This document shows, one piece after another, positions 21,300 through 29,305 of a DNA stretch of 64,000 nucleotides; position 1 is the stretch's first letter; the number at the start of each line of letters is the position of its first letter. The translations under genes and the position numbers were made by a program. Source of the DNA: JAWWPG01 sp033850885. GTDB lineage: Bacteria; Actinomycetota; Actinomycetes; Propionibacteriales; Nocardioidaceae. The notes under the pieces were generated by a model. The model was not told the origin of the DNA. It did no database searches and was given only the letters and a program-made list of their open reading frames with translations. The stretch is from contig JAWWPG010000063.1 of assembly GCA_033850885.1 (NCBI GenBank), forward strand, positions 1 to 64,000. The letters run 5' to 3'.

Positions 21300-21369
21300 C
21301 CCCGCGAATTGCGGGAAAGTGCACGCTCGCGAGCACTCGGGAAGGTGCACTTTCCCGCAATTCGCGGGG
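21300..21369 (+). repeat. Perfect 25-bp inverted repeat between mpa and dop
   Basis: The arm at 21300-21324 is the exact reverse complement of 21345-21369, with a 20-base spacer. The arms begin CCCCGCGAATTGCGGG and contain a GTGCAC site; the spacer starts with another small palindrome, GCTCGCGAGC. It lies 30 bases after the mpa stop and 71 before the dop start, flanked by C-rich and G-rich tracts. It could act as a terminator; the length and perfection also suggest a mobile or dispersed repeat element. Confidence 0.9.
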
Positions 21370-21426
21370 AGGGGGGCGTGGCAACGGCCCATCGCCTGGT
21401 CTGGCAGCCGGGTCAAGGGCACAGCG

Positions 21427-21432
21427 TAGGCT
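21427..21432 (+). promoter_or_regulatory. -10 box TAGGCT, dop
   Basis: TAGGCT ends 8 nt before the ATG at 21441, downstream of the large inverted repeat. It supports this start and a transcript for dop separate from mpa. Confidence 0.45.
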
Positions 21433-21440
21433 CTGGCTCC

Positions 21441-22946
21441 ATGACTGTGCGGCGGATCATGGGGACCGAGACGGAGTTCGGGATCTCCGTTCTCGGTACG
21501 CCGACAGCCAACCAGATGCTGGCGTCGTCCCAGGTCGTCAACGGCTACGCCAACCGCACGGCGCGCACGCGCCGGGCCCGCTGGGACTTCGAGGAGGAGA
21601 GCCCGCTGCGCGATGCGCGGGGCTTCGACCTGACCCGCAGCGCCGCCGACCCCAGCCAGCTGACCGACGAGGACGTCGGCCTGGCCAACCTCATCCTGAC
21701 GAACGGGGCTCGGCTGTACGTCGACCACGCGCATCCGGAGTACGCGACCCCGGAGTGCACGAACCCCTTGGACGTCGTCCGATGGGACAAGGCGGGGGAG
21801 AAGGTCATCACGGCGGCGGCAAGGAACGTCGACGTACCCGGCCAGAACCCGATCGTGCTCTACAAGAACAACACCGACAACAAGGGCGCCTCCTACGGGA
21901 GCCACGAGAACTACCTGATGCGCAGGACCACGCCCTTCTCCGAGATCGTCCGGCACCTGACGCCGTTCTTCGTCACCCGCCAGGTCGTGTGCGGTGCCGG
22001 GCGGGTCGGGATCGGGCAGGACGGGAAGGGGCACGGCTTCCAGCTGAGCCAGCGCGCCGACTTCTTCGAGGTCGAGGTGGGTCTGGAGACCACGCTCAAG
22101 CGGCCGATCATCAACACCCGCGACGAACCGCACGCCGACCCCGAGAAGTACCGCCGGCTGCACGTCATCATCGGGGACGCCAACCTGTCGGAGATCTCCG
22201 GCTACCTCAAGGTGGGTACGACGGCCCTCGTGCTCGCCATGATCGAGGACCGCGCCCTCACAGCCGACCTCGGCGTCGACGGCCCCGTCGCGCAGCTGCA
22301 CGACGTCTCCCACGATCCCGGACTGACCCACCTCATCCCGCTCAAGGACGGCCGACGTCTGACCGCTCTCGACATCCAGCAGGCCTACCTGGAGTCGGCC
22401 CGGGCCTACGTCGCCGACCGGTACGGGGACGACGCCGACGCCCAGACGGTCGACGTGCTGGCGAGGTGGGAGTCCGTCCTCGAACGGCTGCGGCGAGACC
22501 CCCGCGAGTGCCGCCGGCAGCTCGACTGGGTCGCCAAGCTCGCCCTCCTCGAGTCCTACCGCGACCGCGACGGCCTCGCCTGGGACGACCCGAAGCTCGC
22601 CCTGATCGACCTGCAGTACTCCGACCTGCGGCCGGAGAAGGGCCTGTACGCGCGCCTGCTCGTGCGTGGCCAAGTCGACCGGCTGCTCACCGACGACGAC
22701 ATCGAGACCGCCATCGCCTTCCCCCCCGAGGACACCAGGGCCTACTTCCGGGGTCGCTGCCTGGCCAAGTACGCGGACCGGATCGCCGCGGCGTCCTGGG
22801 ACTCGGTGATCTTCGACATCCCCGGTCGCGACTCCCTGCAGCGGATCCCCACGATGGAGCCGACCCGGGGGACCCGTGCCCACGTAGGCGCCCTTCTCGA
22901 TCGTTGCGAGACGGCGGAGGAGCTCTTTGCGGCCCTGACGTCGTGA
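21441..22946 (+). CDS. dop: Deamidase/depupylase of Pup, Dop
   Basis: Glutamine-synthetase-like enzyme that removes Pup from substrates and, in species with a Gln-ending Pup, deamidates it. The family start RRIMGTETEFGISV carries the Mg/ATP-binding Glu; the catalytic Asp lies in GARLYVDHAHPEYATPEC (about 90-107). The Dop-specific loop (about residues 40-80, with EEESPLRDARG) separates it from PafA. ATG 21441 gives 501 residues, the normal length; an open stretch upstream overlaps the inverted repeat and is not coding. Here Pup ends in Glu, so the main task is depupylation. Confidence 0.95.
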   Translation: MTVRRIMGTETEFGISVLGTPTANQMLASSQVVNGYANRTARTRRARWDFEEESPLRDARGFDLTRSAADPSQLTDEDVGLANLILTNGARLYVDHAHPEYATPECTNPLDVVRWDKAGEKVITAAARNVDVPGQNPIVLYKNNTDNKGASYGSHENYLMRRTTPFSEIVRHLTPFFVTRQVVCGAGRVGIGQDGKGHGFQLSQRADFFEVEVGLETTLKRPIINTRDEPHADPEKYRRLHVIIGDANLSEISGYLKVGTTALVLAMIEDRALTADLGVDGPVAQLHDVSHDPGLTHLIPLKDGRRLTALDIQQAYLESARAYVADRYGDDADAQTVDVLARWESVLERLRRDPRECRRQLDWVAKLALLESYRDRDGLAWDDPKLALIDLQYSDLRPEKGLYARLLVRGQVDRLLTDDDIETAIAFPPEDTRAYFRGRCLAKYADRIAAASWDSVIFDIPGRDSLQRIPTMEPTRGTRAHVGALLDRCETAEELFAALTS

Positions 22947-22965
22947 GTGTGTCCGTCTGCCCGGG

Positions 22966-22971
22966 TAGGGT
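22966..22971 (+). promoter_or_regulatory. -10 box TAGGGT, pup-prcBA
   Basis: TAGGGT lies 42 bases before the pup ATG. Unlike most boxes here it implies a leadered mRNA of about 35 nt, and the leader has a consensus AGGAGG at 23002-23007, 6 nt before the ATG, as expected for a highly made protein. Confidence 0.4.
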
Positions 22972-23013
22972 TTCACTGTGGCAGGTCGGTGGTGACGACC
23001 CAGGAGGTAGCAG

Positions 23014-23223
23014 ATGGCGCGAGAAGGTGGCCAGCAGCACAAGACCACGCGGAAGTCGGGTGAGGACGAGGCTCCCCCCGATGTCGCGCCGAGCGACGAC
23101 GTAGCGGAGCGCAAGGGCAAGCTCGACGACGACGTCGACGCGATCCTCGACGACATCGACGGTGTCCTCGAGTCCAACGCCGAGGAGTTCGTCCGAGGGT
23201 TCGTCCAGAAGGGCGGCGAATGA
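23014..23223 (+). CDS. pup: Prokaryotic ubiquitin-like protein Pup
   Basis: Small disordered tag attached through its C-terminal Glu to substrate lysines by PafA. The 69 residues are hydrophilic and acidic in the middle (KLDDDVDAILDDIDGVLESN region forms the Mpa-binding helix) and end in FVQKGGE. The final residue is Glu, so the tag is made ready for ligation and needs no deamidation. The stop overlaps the prcB start by four bases (ATGA). A consensus ribosome site lies 6 nt before the ATG. Confidence 0.97.
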   Translation: MAREGGQQHKTTRKSGEDEAPPDVAPSDDVAERKGKLDDDVDAILDDIDGVLESNAEEFVRGFVQKGGE

Positions 23224-24050
23224 CCGTCTCTCGGCTCCCCGCGGCTTTCCTGACCCCCGGCAGCTCGTCCTTCGCGGACTTCCTGGGCAGCCAGGCCCCG
23301 GAGCTGCTGCCGGGTCGCCGTACCGGCCCGCAGGTCTCGGGACAGGTCGAGTCACCGCACGGTACGACGATCGTGGCCGCCACGTTCGCCGACGGGGTGG
23401 TGATGGCCGGCGACCGTCGGGCCACCCTTGGCAACATCATCGCCCAGCGGGACATCGAGAAGGTCTTCCCCGCCGACGAGTTCTCCTGCGTAGGCATCGC
23501 GGGAGCGGCCGGCATCTCGATCGAGCTGGTCCGGCTGTTCCAGGTCGAGCTGGAGCACTACGAGAAGATCGAGGGCACCACGCTGTCCCTCGACGGCAAG
23601 GCGAACCGGCTCGCGGCACTGATCCGCGGCAACCTCGCGATGGCCATGCAGGGTCTCGCGGTGGTCCCTCTCTTCGCCGGCTTCGACCCCGACACCCACG
23701 CCGGGCGGATCTTCTCGTACGACGTGACGGGGGGCCGCTACGAGGAGCACTCGTTCCACTCGGTGGGGTCGGGGTCGCTGTTCGCCAGGGGCTCGCTGAA
23801 GAAGCTCTACCGTGACGACCTGACCGCCGAGGAGGCGGTGACCGCGGTGATCCAGGCCCTCTACGACGCGGCCGACGACGACTCCGCCACCGGGGGCCCG
23901 GACATGATGCGGCGCATCTTCCCAGTCGTCGCCATCGTGACGGAGGCCGGCTTCTCACGGCTGGGCGAGGACTCCGTCGCCGGCGTGGCCGACCGTGTCC
24001 TGTCCGCTCGCATGGACCGACCAGACGGCCCGTCGGCGCCGCTCACCTGA
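23220..24050 (+). CDS. prcB: 20S proteasome beta subunit PrcB
   Basis: Catalytic subunit of the 20S core. A propeptide of 48 residues ends in SPHG, and autocatalytic cleavage would expose Thr49 of TTIVAATFADGVVMAGDRRAT, the N-terminal nucleophile; the Asp and Lys/Arg partners of the active site are in GDRRAT and IEKVF. The total of 276 residues matches the family. The C-terminal tail after VADRVLSARMDR is short and Pro-rich. It overlaps pup by four bases and prcA follows after 15 bases. Confidence 0.96.
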   Translation: MTVSRLPAAFLTPGSSSFADFLGSQAPELLPGRRTGPQVSGQVESPHGTTIVAATFADGVVMAGDRRATLGNIIAQRDIEKVFPADEFSCVGIAGAAGISIELVRLFQVELEHYEKIEGTTLSLDGKANRLAALIRGNLAMAMQGLAVVPLFAGFDPDTHAGRIFSYDVTGGRYEEHSFHSVGSGSLFARGSLKKLYRDDLTAEEAVTAVIQALYDAADDDSATGGPDMMRRIFPVVAIVTEAGFSRLGEDSVAGVADRVLSARMDRPDGPSAPLT

Positions 24051-24065
24051 CCGGAGGACCTGCCC

Positions 24066-24845
24066 GTGTCGATGCCTTTCTACGTCTCGCCCGAACAGCT
24101 GATGAAGGACCGGGCCGACTTCGCGCGCAAGGGGATCGCTCGCGGCCGGTCCGTCGTCGTCGTCCAGTACGCCGACGGCCTCATCTTCGTCGCGGAGAAC
24201 CAGTCCCCGTCCCTGCACAAGATCTCCGAGATCTACGACCGGCTGGCGTTCGCCGCGGTCGGGCGCTACAACGAGTTCGAGAACCTGCGGATCGCCGGGG
24301 TCCGGCTCGCCGACATGCGCGGCTACTCCTATGACAGGCGTGACGTGACGGGTCGGGGTCTTGCGAACGCCTACGCCCAGACGCTCGGTGCGATCTTCTC
24401 GTCCGGCGGCGAGAAGCCGTACGAGGTCGAGCTCTTCGTCGCGGAGGTCGCCGACCGGGCCGAGGACGACCAGATCTACCGGCTGACGTACGACGGCTCC
24501 GTCGCGGATGCCCACGGGTACGCGGCCATGGGAGGCTCGTCCGACCAGATCAGCGAGTACCTCAAAGAGCACTACGTCGCCGGCCTGGACCGCGACGCGG
24601 CGCTGCACCTTGCGGTTGCCGCCCTCGAGCACGACAGCCCCACCCCGAGAAACCTTCCTGGGGACCGCCTCGAGGTGGCGGTGCTCGACCGCACGCGGAG
24701 CCGGCCGCGGAAGTTCCAGCGGCTGAGCGAAGACACTTTGGTGGCGGCGTTCGGCAGCTCCGAAGGGGTGGGCGGGCAGCCCGTCGAGACGACCGCGGAC
24801 GACCTTCCCCCGAGCGATACGACCGATGCGAATCCGACTGGCTGA
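24066..24845 (+). CDS. prcA: 20S proteasome alpha subunit PrcA
   Basis: Forms the outer gate rings of the 20S core. The start MSMPFYVSPEQLMKDRADFA is the family N-terminus that closes the gate; the body follows with ARKGIARGRSVVVVQYADGL. The 259 residues end in an acidic Thr/Asp/Pro-rich tail (about 230-259). The GTG at 24066 is preferred over ATG at 24072 because GGAGG lies 8 nt upstream of it. Alpha subunits lack the catalytic Thr, as here. Confidence 0.95.
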   Translation: MSMPFYVSPEQLMKDRADFARKGIARGRSVVVVQYADGLIFVAENQSPSLHKISEIYDRLAFAAVGRYNEFENLRIAGVRLADMRGYSYDRRDVTGRGLANAYAQTLGAIFSSGGEKPYEVELFVAEVADRAEDDQIYRLTYDGSVADAHGYAAMGGSSDQISEYLKEHYVAGLDRDAALHLAVAALEHDSPTPRNLPGDRLEVAVLDRTRSRPRKFQRLSEDTLVAAFGSSEGVGGQPVETTADDLPPSDTTDANPTG

Positions 24846-24853
24846 TCCTTCCC

Positions 24854-24881
24854 GCCACGGGGCTTGGCGGTAGCCCGTGGC
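24854..24881 (+). repeat. Inverted repeat before pafA
   Basis: GCCACGGG at 24854-24861 pairs with CCCGTGGC at 24874-24881 around a 12-base spacer, directly abutting the pafA -10 box. It may be a weak terminator for the pup-prcBA mRNA or an operator for pafA. Confidence 0.45.
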
Positions 24882-24882
24882 A

Positions 24883-24888
24883 TAGGCT
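24883..24888 (+). promoter_or_regulatory. -10 box TAGGCT, pafA
   Basis: TAGGCT ends 6 nt before the GTG at 24895 and begins one base after the right arm of an inverted repeat. Confidence 0.45.
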
Positions 24889-24894
24889 GACGGC

Positions 24895-26256
24895 GTGGAC
24901 CGGCGAATCTTCGGCATCGAGAACGAGTACGGCGTCACGTGCACGTTCAAGGGTGCCCGGCGGCTCTCGCCCGACGAGGTCGCCCGGTACCTCTTCCGCC
25001 GGGTCGTCTCCTGGGGGCGTTCCAGCAACGTGTTCCTGCGCAACGGAGCCAGGCTCTACCTCGACGTCGGCAGCCACCCCGAGTACGCAACGCCGGAGTG
25101 CGACTCGGTCAGCGACCTGGTCGCCCACGACAAGGCGGGGGAGCGCGTCCTGGAAGGGCTGCTGGTGGACGCCGAACGCCGGCTCCGCGAGGAGGGGATC
25201 GCCGGCGACGTGTACCTGTTCAAGAACAACACCGACTCCGCCGGGAACTCGTACGGATGCCACGAGAACTACCTCGTGGGTCGGCACGGCGAGTTCGCGC
25301 GACTCGCGGACGTCCTGATCCCGTTCCTGGTCAGCCGGCAGATCGTGTGCGGTGCCGGCAAGGTGCTGCAGACCCCGAGGGGGGCGATCTACTCGGTCAG
25401 CCAGCGTGCCGAGCACATCTGGGAAGGGGTGTCGAGCGCTACCACGCGGTCTCGGCCGATCATCAACACGCGCGACGAACCGCACGCCGATGCGGAGCGC
25501 TTCCGCCGGCTGCACGTGATCGTCGGCGACTCCAACATGAGCGAGACCACGACGCTGCTCAAGGTTGCCAGCACCGACCTCGTCCTGCGGATGATCGAGG
25601 CGGGCGTCGTCATGCGGGACATGACCATGGAGAACCCGATCCGGGCGATCCGGGAGATCTCACATGACATGACCGGCCGCCGCCAGGTGCGGCTCGCCAA
25701 CGGACGCGACGCGTCGGCCCTCGACATCCAGAACGAGTACCTGGGCAAGGCCCGCGACTTCGTCGACAGACGGGAGCTCCGCACGCCGGTCATCGACACG
25801 GCGCTCGACCTGTGGGAGCGCACCCTCAAGGCGGTCGAGTCGGACGACCTCTCCCTCGTCGAACGGGAGATCGACTGGGTGATCAAGTACCGCCTGATCG
25901 AGCGCTACCGGTCCCAGCACAACCTGTCCATGACCTCCGCCCGGGTGGCCCAGCTCGACCTGGCCTATCACGACATCCACCGCGGGCGTGGCCTGTACTA
26001 CCTGCTCGAACGGCGCGGTGCCGTCAGCCGGGTCACCAACGACCTCGCCGTCTTCGAGGCCAAGTCCGTGCCACCGCAGACCACCCGGGCCCGGTTGCGC
26101 GGGGAGTTCATCCGCAAAGCACAGGAGCGGCGGCGCGACTTCACGGTCGACTGGGTGCACCTGAAGCTCAACGACCAGGCCCAGCGAACCGTCCTCTGCA
26201 AGGACCCCTTCCGGTCCCACGACGAGCGCGTCGAGCGGTTGATCGATTCCATGTGA
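24895..26256 (+). CDS. pafA: Pup ligase PafA
   Basis: ATP-dependent ligase that joins the C-terminal Glu of Pup to lysine side chains. It is a glutamine-synthetase-like protein and paralogue of Dop; the start MDRRIFGIENEYGVTC holds the metal-binding Glu, and the catalytic Asp lies in GARLYLDVGSHPEYATPEC (about 50-68). The Dop loop is absent, which makes the assignment to PafA clear. The 453 residues are the family length. It follows prcA by 49 bases, with its own -10 box. Confidence 0.96.
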   Translation: MDRRIFGIENEYGVTCTFKGARRLSPDEVARYLFRRVVSWGRSSNVFLRNGARLYLDVGSHPEYATPECDSVSDLVAHDKAGERVLEGLLVDAERRLREEGIAGDVYLFKNNTDSAGNSYGCHENYLVGRHGEFARLADVLIPFLVSRQIVCGAGKVLQTPRGAIYSVSQRAEHIWEGVSSATTRSRPIINTRDEPHADAERFRRLHVIVGDSNMSETTTLLKVASTDLVLRMIEAGVVMRDMTMENPIRAIREISHDMTGRRQVRLANGRDASALDIQNEYLGKARDFVDRRELRTPVIDTALDLWERTLKAVESDDLSLVEREIDWVIKYRLIERYRSQHNLSMTSARVAQLDLAYHDIHRGRGLYYLLERRGAVSRVTNDLAVFEAKSVPPQTTRARLRGEFIRKAQERRRDFTVDWVHLKLNDQAQRTVLCKDPFRSHDERVERLIDSM

Positions 26257-26260
26257 CGGC

Positions 26261-26266
26261 TAGGCT
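26261..26266 (+). promoter_or_regulatory. -10 box TAGGCT, FKBP gene
   Basis: TAGGCT starts 4 bases after the pafA stop. Transcription would start near 26273, giving a leader of about 40 nt that carries GAGGTG at 26301-26306 in front of the GTG at 26314. Confidence 0.4.
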
Positions 26267-26313
26267 GAAGATTCTTGTGCCAGCAGAGAATGCGTTTTGT
26301 GAGGTGTGTGATC

Positions 26314-27219
26314 GTGCGTCGTCTCGTCGTTGGGCTCGCCGTGCCCATCCTGCTCGTCACCGCTGCCTGCAGCGGTTCCGGCTCGACACCTGTCAAGGAC
26401 GTGACGCTGGCCGCAGTGAAAGTAACGGGCACCCCGAATGCGAAGCCGGTCGTCTCGTTCAAGGCTCCGATCGCGTTCAAGACGACGACGGACCGCATCG
26501 TCAAGCACGGCCCCGGTACCGGCCCGGCGATCGAGCGCTCGTCTCTCGTCACGGTTCGCTACGTCGCGATCGATGCCACCGACGAGCTCGAGTTCGGGAA
26601 CAGCTGGCAGGGCAAACCCAGCACGTTCTACGTCAACACGGTCGTCAAGGGCTTCAGTGACGGGCTGATCGGCGCGCACGCGGGTGACCGGGTCCTCATC
26701 GGCAGCCGGTCGCAGGACGCCTTCGGGGCGACCGGGAACCTCGAGTCGACCGTCCATCCCGGTGACAGCGTCATCTTCGTCGTCGACATCCTCAAGGTGC
26801 TACCCGAGCAGAGCACGCCGCCGAGCGTCCCCACGCTCACCTACGACGCCAACGGAAACCCTGCGAAGTTCACGACCGACTCCCAGGTGAACAAGACGCC
26901 GAAGAAGCTCGGGGTGTACCCGATCATCGAGGGTCCGGGACCCAAGGTGAAGTCCGGCGAAAACATCACCGTCGAGTACTTCGGCCAGATCTACCCCGGG
27001 GGGAGTGTGTTCAACGCGTGGAACGGGCAACCCTTCCCCACCCAGATCGGCAACGGCAGCGTCATCAAAGGCTGGGACCAGGGCCTCGTCGGCCAGCGTG
27101 TGGGGTCGCGCGTCGTCCTCGTCATCCCACCGTCGCTCGGCTATGGAGCCAAGAAGCAGTCCGGCATCCCGCCCAACAGCACGCTGATCTTCACGGTGCA
27201 GATCCTCTCCGCAGGCTGA
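26314..27219 (+). CDS. FKBP-type peptidyl-prolyl isomerase lipoprotein with two FKBP domains
   Basis: Exported prolyl isomerase. From the GTG at 26314 (GAGGTG 7 nt upstream) the protein starts MRRLVVGLAVPILLVTAAC, a signal peptide with a lipobox. Two FKBP units follow: the first (about 70-160, with VNTVVKGFSDGLIGAHAGDR) lacks several catalytic aromatics and looks degenerate; the second (about 205-301) is complete, with VEYFGQIY, GSVIKGWDQGLVG and IPPSLGYG. Starts further upstream, up to TTG 26275, are possible. It lies between pafA and pafB, as in Streptomyces, but its link to the proteasome is unknown. Confidence 0.88.
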   Translation: MRRLVVGLAVPILLVTAACSGSGSTPVKDVTLAAVKVTGTPNAKPVVSFKAPIAFKTTTDRIVKHGPGTGPAIERSSLVTVRYVAIDATDELEFGNSWQGKPSTFYVNTVVKGFSDGLIGAHAGDRVLIGSRSQDAFGATGNLESTVHPGDSVIFVVDILKVLPEQSTPPSVPTLTYDANGNPAKFTTDSQVNKTPKKLGVYPIIEGPGPKVKSGENITVEYFGQIYPGGSVFNAWNGQPFPTQIGNGSVIKGWDQGLVGQRVGSRVVLVIPPSLGYGAKKQSGIPPNSTLIFTVQILSAG

Positions 27220-27266
27220 GCGTGCCGCACCCTGTCTTGGGTACGGCCGTGACCGACGCCGGACGA

Positions 27267-27272
27267 TAGGGT
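27267..27272 (+). promoter_or_regulatory. -10 box TAGGGT, pafBC
   Basis: TAGGGT ends 7 nt before the GTG at 27280 and overlaps an earlier in-frame GTG at 27271, so it argues for 27280 as the start. Confidence 0.4.
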
Positions 27273-27279
27273 GGCGGCT

Positions 27280-28245
27280 GTGACGGCGCAGAAGGCGGAA
27301 CGCCTGATGAACCTGACCATCTGCCTCCTGGTGGCCAGGACGAACATCACCAAGGAGAGGATCCGGCAAGCCGTCGACGGCTACCACGACCTGACCGACG
27401 AGGCCTTCGACCGGATGTTCGACCGCGACAAGGAGGAGCTCCGCGTCCTCGGGGTGCCGATCGAGGTGGCGCCTGTCGTGCGGGGCTTCGAGGACGAGGT
27501 GGGCTACCGGATCCACCGCGCCAAGTTCGAGCTGCCGGAGATCATCCTCGAGGCGGACGAGGCGGCGGTGATCGGCCTCGCCGCTCGAGTCTGGCAGCAT
27601 GCCAGGCTGGCCTCGGCCACGTCGCAGGGACTGCGCAAGCTGAAGGCAGGCGGGGTTGACGTCGACGAGTCTGCGCTCGCGATGTTGGAGCCACAGCTCG
27701 TGAGCGACGAGCCGGCGTTCGACGACGTCCTCGAAGCCGTGACCAGCCGCACTCCGATCAGCTTCGGCTACCGGGCCGCCGGCGCCCTCGACAGCACTAG
27801 CCGGACGGTGGAACCCTGGGGGATCGGATCCTGGCACGGGCACTGGTACGTCGTGGGTCATGATCGCGACCGGGACGCGCCCCGGATGTTCCGCGTCTCG
27901 AGGATCCTGGGCGACGTCATCCCCGTCGGTCCCGCAGGGGGCTTCACGCCGCCGCCGGACCTCGACGTCCGCGCCCTGGTCTCCCGGCTGGCCCCGGCCA
28001 GCCCGCACAGCATGGCGACCGTAAGGGTCCGGGCGGGGAAGGGCGGTTCCCTTCGCCGGATGGCGGCGGCCAGCAGGCCGCTGGACGAGGACTGGACCCA
28101 GATCGAGGTCCCCTACGCCTCAGGGTCCTCCCTCGCCGAGGAGCTCGTCTCCTACGGACCCGACGTCATCGTGGACGCTCCCGACGAGGTGCGGCAGTCC
28201 GTCGTACGCCGACTGGCCGCACTCGCGGAGCGGAGCAGGGTATGA
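27280..28245 (+). CDS. pafB: WYL-domain regulator PafB
   Basis: One half of the PafBC transcriptional activator of the RecA-independent DNA-damage response. The 321 residues have an N-terminal winged helix (MTAQKAERLMNLTICLLVA, then NITKERIRQAVDGY) and a central WYL domain (about 135-230) with GIGSWHGHWYVVGHDRDR, and a C-terminal WCX-like extension. The GTG at 27280 is supported by the adjoining -10 box. It overlaps pafC by four bases. Confidence 0.92.
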   Translation: MTAQKAERLMNLTICLLVARTNITKERIRQAVDGYHDLTDEAFDRMFDRDKEELRVLGVPIEVAPVVRGFEDEVGYRIHRAKFELPEIILEADEAAVIGLAARVWQHARLASATSQGLRKLKAGGVDVDESALAMLEPQLVSDEPAFDDVLEAVTSRTPISFGYRAAGALDSTSRTVEPWGIGSWHGHWYVVGHDRDRDAPRMFRVSRILGDVIPVGPAGGFTPPPDLDVRALVSRLAPASPHSMATVRVRAGKGGSLRRMAAASRPLDEDWTQIEVPYASGSSLAEELVSYGPDVIVDAPDEVRQSVVRRLAALAERSRV

Positions 28246-29216
28246 CCGCGAGGGCACAGAGCCAGGTCGCCAGGATGCTCGAGCTGGTGCCCTACCTGCA
28301 GGCACGCAACGGCGTGCCGGTCGCGGACGTGGCGCGGGACTTCGGCGTGACGCCGACCCAGATCGTCAAGGATCTCAACGTGCTGTGGTTCTGTGGCCTT
28401 CCGAACGCCGTCACCGGGGACATGATCGATGTCGACATGGAGGCGTTGCAGGATGACGGGGTCGTGCGGCTGTCGAACGCCGAGTATCTGACCAGGCCGC
28501 TGCGGCTATCGGCCTCGGAGGCGCTGGCGCTCATCGTCGCGTTGCGCGCCCTCGCCGAGTCCGCCGGGCCCCGTGAGCGGGCACCGGTGGACCGTGTCCT
28601 GGCCAAGATCGAGGCTGCGGCGGGGGAGCGGTCCTCCCCGGCGGCGGCGGTCGACGTCCAGCTGGACCAGGGTGACCCGCAGATCCGCGAGGCGGTCGAT
28701 GCGGCGCTGCGCGACGGACGGCAGCTGCAGCTCTCCTACTACGTCGCCAGCAGGGACGAGACCACCGACCGGGTCGCCGACCCCCTGCGGCTCGTCTACT
28801 TCGAAGGCAGGCCGTACCTCGAGGCCTGGTGCCACCGGGCCCGCGAGACGCGGCTCTTCCGGGTGGACAGCATCACATCCGCGACGGTGCTGGACAGTCC
28901 GGCCGAACCGCCGGTCGACGTCCCCCTGCTCGACATGTCAAGGGGTGCCTTCCAGCCGAACCCGGACGACCCGGTGGCCGTTGTCGACCTCGACCGCTCG
29001 GCCCGTTGGGTCGCGGACTACTACCCCACGGAGGCCACCGTCGAGCTCGCCGACGGCAGGCTGCGGGTAGAGATCCGGTACGCCGATGCCCGGTGGCTGC
29101 AGCGCCTGGTCATGAGGCTCGGTGGCGCCGCGAGAGTCGTCGAGCCCAGCGAGCTGGCGGAGTCTGTCCGGGAGCTCGCGGCGCGCACACTCGCCTACTA
29201 CCCCGAAGCCGGCTGA
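28242..29216 (+). CDS. pafC: WYL-domain regulator PafC
   Basis: Partner of PafB. The winged-helix N-terminus reads MTARAQSQVARMLELVPYLQ with VADVARDFGVTPTQIVKDLN, and the WYL domain (about 145-230) contains LVYFEGRPYLEAWCHRARE. The C-terminal WCX domain ends in LAARTLAYYPEAG. The 324 residues match the family. Its ATG overlaps the pafB stop (ATGA), so the two are made together in equal amounts, as needed for a heterodimer. Confidence 0.92.
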   Translation: MTARAQSQVARMLELVPYLQARNGVPVADVARDFGVTPTQIVKDLNVLWFCGLPNAVTGDMIDVDMEALQDDGVVRLSNAEYLTRPLRLSASEALALIVALRALAESAGPRERAPVDRVLAKIEAAAGERSSPAAAVDVQLDQGDPQIREAVDAALRDGRQLQLSYYVASRDETTDRVADPLRLVYFEGRPYLEAWCHRARETRLFRVDSITSATVLDSPAEPPVDVPLLDMSRGAFQPNPDDPVAVVDLDRSARWVADYYPTEATVELADGRLRVEIRYADARWLQRLVMRLGGAARVVEPSELAESVRELAARTLAYYPEAG

Positions 29217-29305
29217 TCCACCCCGTAGACGCCGTACGGCGGGTCGGGCCGAGTTGTCAGCGTACGATGGCATTGAAGGGACCAACCACGACGAAGAGGC
29301 GAACC

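Noticed and set aside
19608..23177. A minus-strand open frame of about 1190 codons opposite mpa, dop and pup
   Set aside because: It lies wholly antisense to well-identified proteasome genes, has low-complexity acidic and Arg/Val-rich content and no motifs; long antisense frames are expected at this GC content.
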